Positions 58,021-64,000 of a stretch of 64,000 nt of DNA are shown piece after piece. The stretch lies in assembly GCA_033032175.1 (NCBI GenBank), contig CM065304.1, positions 6,634,001 to 6,698,000 of the forward strand. Direction: 5' to 3'. The notes under the pieces were generated by a model. The model saw only the letters and a list, made by a program, of their open reading frames with translations. It had not been told where the DNA came from and did not search any database. Both the position numbers and the translations under genes were made by a program. The DNA comes from Saturnia japonica. Lineage: Eukaryota > Arthropoda > Insecta > Lepidoptera > Saturniidae. Each line of letters begins with the position of its first letter. The stretch's first letter is position 1.

Positions 58021-60849
58021 ACTATATTAAATATAAAATTATTTGAATTAAATTTGAATTAACTTAGGTACTGTATGCGGAGCTGAAAACAATTTCACAG
58101 TGTGAATTTGCGTTCGCTTAATATCCACCAACTGAAACAAAGGATTCATCGGATCGTAATATGTTACGGACTTACTATGCCGGATATTAAATTATAGTTT
58201 CGTGAAATTAGATATTGCATTCAGTGCTCGGATTCAATAAGGAAATATTCTGCTTTATTAAAATTTTGTTTGGTTATATTTCTATATAATGTGTTTTATG
58301 GTTATATGTGGAATACTAAAAAGTTCATAAGTTTCAGATTTGAGCCACTAGCTGAAGAAGTGTTATTATTATTACAAATTGATAAAAAAATGATTTTTTT
58401 GCGTGTTATAAAACTAATTTCATAAAAAAAAAACGGATTTCTTTTTTACGATTTCTAAAAGTATATTGAACATTCTTATATTCTATCGTTTGACCAATAA
58501 CATAAGCTTCCCGTGTATGAAATTTCATAAGAATTGGTCTAGCCATTTTTTAGGTAAATCCGAACATACAGACAGACAGACAGACACACACAAAAAAAAT
58601 GAAGTGCATATCTGTGATCAGATTACCAATATATAATATAAAAGAAAGTTGATATCCGCGTCTGTCTGTTTATCTGCTTACCTACTTCCACGCAACGGAT
58701 TTTTATATAATTTTTAGTGTCATGTAAAGAATTTTTGACGGAAGGTTTAGGAAGTTTTTCTACAAAAAATACTAGTTAAGTTTTTGTATAGTATAGAAAA
58801 CCCAATGTTTTGTAATCAAGTCGTCAATAAATCGATTTTTGGGCGGTTACATGGTTAACGCTGGCTAAACCTTAAGAGAGAGATACATCAAAATAATGTA
58901 CCAAAAAGCCTAGAGAAAAGTCAGCGATGGCATATGTCTGTCTCCTAAGGTTGACTCACAGTAACCATTTTTATCTTCAACATAATAATTAAAAATATTA
59001 GGTTCTTTGCGATCCTATTTTCTCCCGTTCAGTATTAAATACATGTTATTTGATCAACTTAAGCATTTAATGTAGATTAAAAAAAATTAATAATTTAATG
59101 TAGAAGTTATTATATATCATGGATTTGAAATTACGCGCAACCAAAGAAATCACTCGGAGCGAAACGGTTGGCCGGCACTCGGCCCCTCTGATGCCACCTT
59201 TGCCGCGGCCTTCGTATGGGCTATGAATTGTCCGTCGTAAGCTAAGTGCACTTTTCTTAAGTTCGAAAGTTATGAACTATCAATACTAAAGCGATAAACT
59301 CTAAATCCTACATTTAAATACACCACTTTGTAAATGGTAACCGTGCGAAGCTTGGGCGGGTGGCTAATTCTTTATATAGTATGTCTATCGGGATATTTGA
59401 AAAAATAATTACATGTACAGACATAACTAGAGATTTATTAATAAAGATACATACACATTAAATGGGTTTAAATAGAGACTGCTACTTTATTTTATTTCTT
59501 ATGGCACAAATACAGGTAAGAGATACAAAAAACAATAATAATAACTTAAATCTATATAGCTATTTAAATCTAGTACCCTATGACATATGTGCACAACTTA
59601 CATTATTAACAAGTACTGATTATACGTAAATGGGCGGTGAAGATCCAACAATTAAAAAAAAAATATATATTAAGAAAGTGAGCTTTTAAATTTAGTAAGA
59701 CTGGTGAAAGATAAGTCGTGCTGTAAATTAATTTCATTACAACGCTTATACATTCTTTAAATAGGACTATTTTCCGATACATTGTTGCTACAGGAGGGAA
59801 CGCTAATAATTGTTGATGTTTAAGGACTCGTGTAGACGGCGCCGTGGGCGCACCGCCGCGGCGGCTTCGTCTGCTCAACCCCTTACGGTGCGTGTGGGCA
59901 CTTTTATATTAAGTTTTCTCAGTAATTCACCACCAAGAGTACAGTTCGATATTTTGTGAAGCGTACATCACTGCAAAATTTCTTCTCTTATCAAGACTTT
60001 TAAGGTTGAACCCTTTAATTCGTAGTCCGGTAGTTTACATGGGGACCCAAGTTTGCCACACAATGATCTTAGAAATCTATTGTAACAAACCCCCCCCCCC
60101 CCTCTATCTATATATGGGTGTGTAGAACCCCTCTGATGTCGATCGATTGATCTACTGCATATTCAATATAAATTTATTCAATTTATTTAACTGTTACCTG
60201 ATCGTGATCGTCTAATATGGCCTTACGTTGTGAATTAAACAAAGTTGTAGTAAACAAGTTCTTTAATCTGGTACTCAGAAAACATAACATCAAATGAAAT
60301 TAGTAAATTAGAACTTACATAAACACATGACAATAAATATTAAGATACATTGTATGAAATAAAGTTAATATTAATACTATAATAAGCTGTAGTTATGTAC
60401 TGTAATGTACTGTATTAATCATACGATTAATTGCACATGAAAATTATTCAAAGGGCTTTTTTTTAGCTCTGAGGTTATTTTCCCACCTCCTCAAGCCCGC
60501 AAAAGTAGCACTATTTTTTTTATACTATGCTGAATGTATTGAATTTTATTCACATGCACCCGATATACTATTCACCAAATGGACGAACAATACTCCATTA
60601 AACCAACTCCGTACCAAGCTAACATAGAGTAATATAAGATCTTGTTTTTTTTTTTTTTAATGATTTACTGGTACGTTATACAGAACTGAAGATACGACTA
60701 GCCTCACAAGTGATGTAATCACAGTGTGTCCTTTAGCTGAATCAAAGAAAACCCCGAGAACCCGAACACTACTCACCCTCACTCACTATAGGAGTATTAT
60801 CGATCTGGTAGTTGTAATTAATTTGGTTCTTATCGTCTACCTTACTATA
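58021..60849. other. No gene confirmed; repeat words and GC-rich patches
   Basis: 58490-58625 holds ccgtgtatgaaatttcataa and a cagacagacagacagac run. 58640-59000 resembles another repeat. 59155-59225 and 59823-59900 are short GC-rich patches. 60089-60102 is a poly(C) run. No gene was recognised. Confidence 0.35.
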
Positions 60850-61178
60850 AAATCAAAATCAAAAAATTTAGGTCCTGAGAAGGTACTCATGAACGTCAAA
60901 ACACTACTACCGGTTCGGAAAGCTCCCAGTCATCGAGAAGAACTGGCAAGAAACTCAATCGGGTTTAACTTTTTCCCCAACATTACAAGTGTTAATTTAA
61001 TAGGTATAATAATAATAATTTAGTTAATACACAGAGCTGAGGGAGTCACTTCCAGCCATCACTATCATTTACATAATAATCCACCCTATAATAACTTTTT
61101 AACAGTAAAACCCGCTTGACATGGTCCTTGATCTTCTTGTCTGGAATTCAGTAATGTGCTTCCGAGATCTTATTATAG
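60850..61178 (-). repeat. LINE 3' end, family E copy 4 (inverted)
   Basis: The minus strand reads KIKDHVKRVLLLKSYYRVDY then YVNDSDGWK and a stop, the best-preserved coding end of the family. The 3' untranslated part follows with inverted gatcgag-type words, ttccgaaccggtagtagtgt and gacgttcatgagtaccttct. Confidence 0.85.
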
Positions 61179-62583
61179 AACCTAACACTATTACCTAAAA
61201 AACTCTTTTTATTCTTACTAAGTGTAAAACATAATATGACTAATTTATGTCTATTTTTATGATGATTGACAAAATCTAAGTTTTTGCGTAATACGATACA
61301 AAGTTATCAATGATATATTGGGAGGGCAAAGTTAAGATATTAAATTCCCGGGATTTGTTCTTTAATTATCCGTAAGGTTCCTCTGGATTGCTCAAATTGA
61401 CCGTTTTTGTAGTATAAATATGGTATCTACCTCAGCTGCTGAATCCTACAGCAAAATACAAGCAACAAAATACATTAAGCTATGTAGACTAACCTAGCAG
61501 GGGCAATATCTGTTAACTAGCGAATCTTACGTACTGCGAATGCAGCAGAGCTTAATCTTCTCGCCAAAGTTTAAATGTGCAGACCCCATTAAAATTTTTA
61601 TAGAAATGTATTTACATAGAATTCTCCAATTCAAATTTTAATATTCACGTGTAGGGTTTACGTTTATAAGATACTAGCGTTGGCTAGCATTAGAATTTGT
61701 TGTCTAAATGCAATACGTACTATTGAAATATTCACCATCATTTTAAATAGCGTCATCACTCGTTCTACCCGTTAGATGATGCTTCTAAAACCGATAACTC
61801 TCTCATTCCGTTAACTCAATAGTATTTCTTAATATGTTTTTCAATGTACATATGTATTATGCATTTCAAATGCAAAAATAACTGTCAAACCGTCATCTTG
61901 CATCGCAGTTCACATGCAACTTCATGAAAAATTTACGATAGGAAAAATAATAATATGCAATAGGCCACGTGATCAGCCATAAAATTATAAAATAGAAATG
62001 ATTTTAGTTCACTTATTAAAATTAATTAAAACTAGAAAAGAAAATCCGATAAAAAATAAATAAATTGTGATTTAATTTCGATCTACTTAAATTTACATAT
62101 ATGAATTGTCTGTATTACATTTAAATTTCATTCTATGGTGGTTACTACCTAAACAAATAGTATAAACAAGAAAAGTATAAAAAGTAAGTTGTTAATTTTA
62201 TATTTGTAATAAAATAAAAACATGTTTACCCGACTGCGAGAAAGAGGGTTAGGTTTCTCGAGCGTATGTATGTATTTATATTTGTATGTTTATTTCATTG
62301 GCACGCTCTGTAGCCTAAACGCCTTGATGGAGTTTAGCATAGGAAGTATCGACAGATTTGTCTTAATTGTGGGAGTGACATAGACTGTATAATATTTATG
62401 TACCACGTCTGGGAATCAAATAAAAATAAAAAATAGAAAAAAATAAACTTTTTTAGAGCGGTTTTTTTTATTGCAGCCCTGTTTTTTGTTTCCTTTTTAA
62501 TAATTTGGTATATTATATTTAATGTTTTCGTTGGTAGCTGTATAATTTTGAACAAGTAACATGTGAAGTTGGCGCAGAGGCGA
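61179..62583. other. No gene recognised
   Basis: AT-rich. 62225-62340 holds a diverged copy of the repeat seen at 37485 (gaaagagggttaggtttctc, gtatgtatgtatttatattt). Confidence 0.4.
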
Positions 62584-62685
62584 ATGTCTTCTCATTCGCG
62601 GAGCTCTGGTGACTTTTCTACAGAAACCTTGGATTCTGCGGAATTCACTTTAGACATTGATGGAAATATCCCAAAATGATCAATA
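62584..62685 (+). other. Short serine-rich open frame, unrecognised
   Basis: ATG at 62584 opens 33 codons reading MSSHSRSSGDFSTETLDSAE then FTLDIDGNIPK and a stop. The frame is also open for a few codons upstream. The composition is protein-like against AT-rich DNA. It could be the N-terminal piece of a mobile-element protein. No domain recognised. Confidence 0.25.
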
Positions 62686-62962
62686 TTTGAATCGGAAATT
62701 ATTCAACCTATAGTATGAATATGAATTTACGATAGGTTTTCATTCAATTATTAGAACTCGTCCGACGGCCCAGCCGTGCTGTTGTTTTCATTTCACACCG
62801 AAACTATAATTTTATCACTTTATTTGCATGGATAACGAAGCACCTTGTATTTTACGGTCGTTGTTAAGGTATATGCTGTTATTGTTTTGCTTTGCCCATA
62901 TCGGATATATTTGCTTTTTAAGTATCTAATACTATTAAATGAGCAAATATAGTTTTTAAGTA

Positions 62963-63100
62963 ATTGGTTTCTATAAAAAGGCTCTAACCATGTGGATTTT
63001 ATTATTAATTCCTATAATATTGCACTGTCATAGTTTACCCAGATAAGTGTGTTTGTTTGTATTCAAGACATCGAGTAAAAGCTCGATCGCTCAGATATTG
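62963..63100 (+). repeat. Repeat family A, copy 8
   Basis: ttggtttctataaaaaggct, catagtttacccagataagt, caagacatcgagtaaaagct and cgatcgctcagatattgtta. Confidence 0.65.
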
Positions 63101-63389
63101 TTATAAATTATTGAGCTTCGTATTACCATCGCAACAAACAAATACAGAAATTGCAATTTGATTGCGCATGGTGATTGACGTTAAATTTAGTGGGCTTTTA
63201 TTGGACGGTTATTATTTATTTATCCACCGGAAATAAACTCTCCTTATGCCTTTTGTCTACATACCATGTTATTTCTTTAAAATGTTTCTTGTGGCAACAC
63301 CATATTTTTCTTACATATTCATCAAAATTATTGCCAAATATTTGCACTGCTAATATAAAAAAGGTCCAGTAATTCGTGATTAAGCAAAG

Positions 63390-63610
63390 GATATCCATCC
63401 ATCCAGTCAAAAGTTGTTCACTGCTGTTCTAGACTGCTAGACATAGGCCTCCCCAAAGATGGGCATAAAGACCGATCCTGTGCTGCCTGCTTCCTACGAG
63501 GAACCCTTCACTAGGTCGTCGGATCATCTTGTAGCGGGTCTGCCCACACTGCGTTTTACGTTACGTGACCGCTACTCGAGATCGATACGGCCCCAACAGT
63601 CATCCGTTCT
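63390..63610 (-). mobile_element. LINE ORF2 3' end, RTE-like (inverted)
   Basis: The plus strand reads gctagacataggcctcccca, tcactaggtcgtcggatcat and gggtctgcccacactgcg. Inverted, this encodes a degraded RRxxGRPxxRWxDDL...W...A.DR..W...GEAYxQ.W-type end, the C-terminus of a LINE protein common in Lepidoptera. Stops interrupt it. The plus 65-codon frame at 63459 is its shadow. Confidence 0.6.
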
Positions 63611-63615
63611 TTATA

Positions 63616-63618
63616 TAT

Positions 63619-63654
<36 letters not shown>
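63616..63654. repeat. (TA)n microsatellite
   Basis: About 19 uninterrupted AT units immediately after the LINE fragment. Confidence 0.95.
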
Positions 63655-63658
<4 letters not shown>

Positions 63659-63699
63659 CTTTAAATAGTTAATAATTTTGTATAACCTTGTTTTTTTAA

Positions 63700-64000
63700 A
63701 GTGAAAACATCTTTAGCCGCGTTGAGCGATTTTTGGTAGGCGAAAAACTTACGGGTTAGCGTCACCGATGACCTCGACATGCTCGTGACGTATTATTACT
63801 TACTGGACTGTATTATACGTGTGTTTGACTTTTTGGATGGGTAAAGTCTTGTGACTTCACGTCACCGACATGCTCTGTAATAATTCAGCCTACAATTGAT
63901 TTAAAAATTGAAAAAAGAATACTGTAATTCAATTTTTTTGAGTTTTCACTTCTGGCGGCAGGCCTCATGACTGCCTCTATTTTTTTTTTCTGCGGAATTT
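63700..64000 (+). repeat. Repeat family F, copy 2
   Basis: Same orientation and word order as 56785-57085, about 6.9 kb away: tttagccgcgttgagcgatt, gcgtcaccgatgacctcgac, tttgactttttggatgggta, gagttttcacttctggcggc and a T-run end. It runs to the window edge. Confidence 0.85.

Noticed and set aside
60089..60102. Poly(C) run as a functional site
   Set aside because: A lone homopolymer next to AT-rich DNA, more likely a slippage or sequencing feature.

Overview
The window looks like Lepidoptera (moth or butterfly) nuclear DNA. It is strongly AT-rich, genes are sparse and intron-split, and it is crowded with decayed transposable elements. Many of these carry sequence words I associate with lepidopteran genomes, such as the 'ctagctgtgcccgcggctt' head, a tRNA-derived SINE tail and R1/Jockey-type LINE remnants. 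Nothing suggests bacterial, organellar or viral DNA. The species cannot be named from sequence alone.

Only two host loci are supported. (1) At 1365-2740 on the + strand lie the last two coding exons of a rhodopsin-like (class A) GPCR, covering TM2 to the C-tail. They have matching splice sites, an ENY motif in the DRY position and a poly(A) signal. The TM1 exon is not found and may lie left of the window. (2) At about 17440-17859 there is a CpG-rich promoter-like block and a 55-bp first coding exon encoding a secretory signal peptide, ending in a perfect GTGAGT donor. No second exon was recognised, so 17860-64000 is probably a long first intron or intergenic DNA.

Layout: 1-560, GC-rich repeat block; 1365-2740, GPCR; 4951-7190, satellite array of six units of about 365 bp; 8176-9345, R1-clade and Jockey-like LINE remnants; 9836-10135, mariner remnant; 10873-11450, degenerate tandem repeat of about 200 bp; 12745-14400, head-to-head pair of an unnamed repeat (family D); 15917-16235, SINE; 16735-17215, probable Ty1/copia gag remnant; 17440-17860, promoter and signal-peptide exon; 19966-21512, a complete but dead Tc1-like element nested in an older repeat, with a paralogous empty site nearby; 29552-30171, hAT remnant; 35560-36200, Jockey-like LINE tail; 37886-38101, hAT MITE with target-site duplication; 38645-38794, perfect 75-bp tandem duplication. 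The rest is intronic or intergenic DNA sprinkled with families A (eight copies), B, C, E (four copies), F and G. Family letters are mine and apply only to this window.

No new multi-gene biological system was found. The points most worth a second look are the GPCR with an alternative-frame C-tail, the signal-peptide exon, the Tc1 insertion with its empty site, the satellite array, and the cyclically permuted order of family D and an unidentified coding remnant (J), which hints at an undescribed element with D as terminal repeats.
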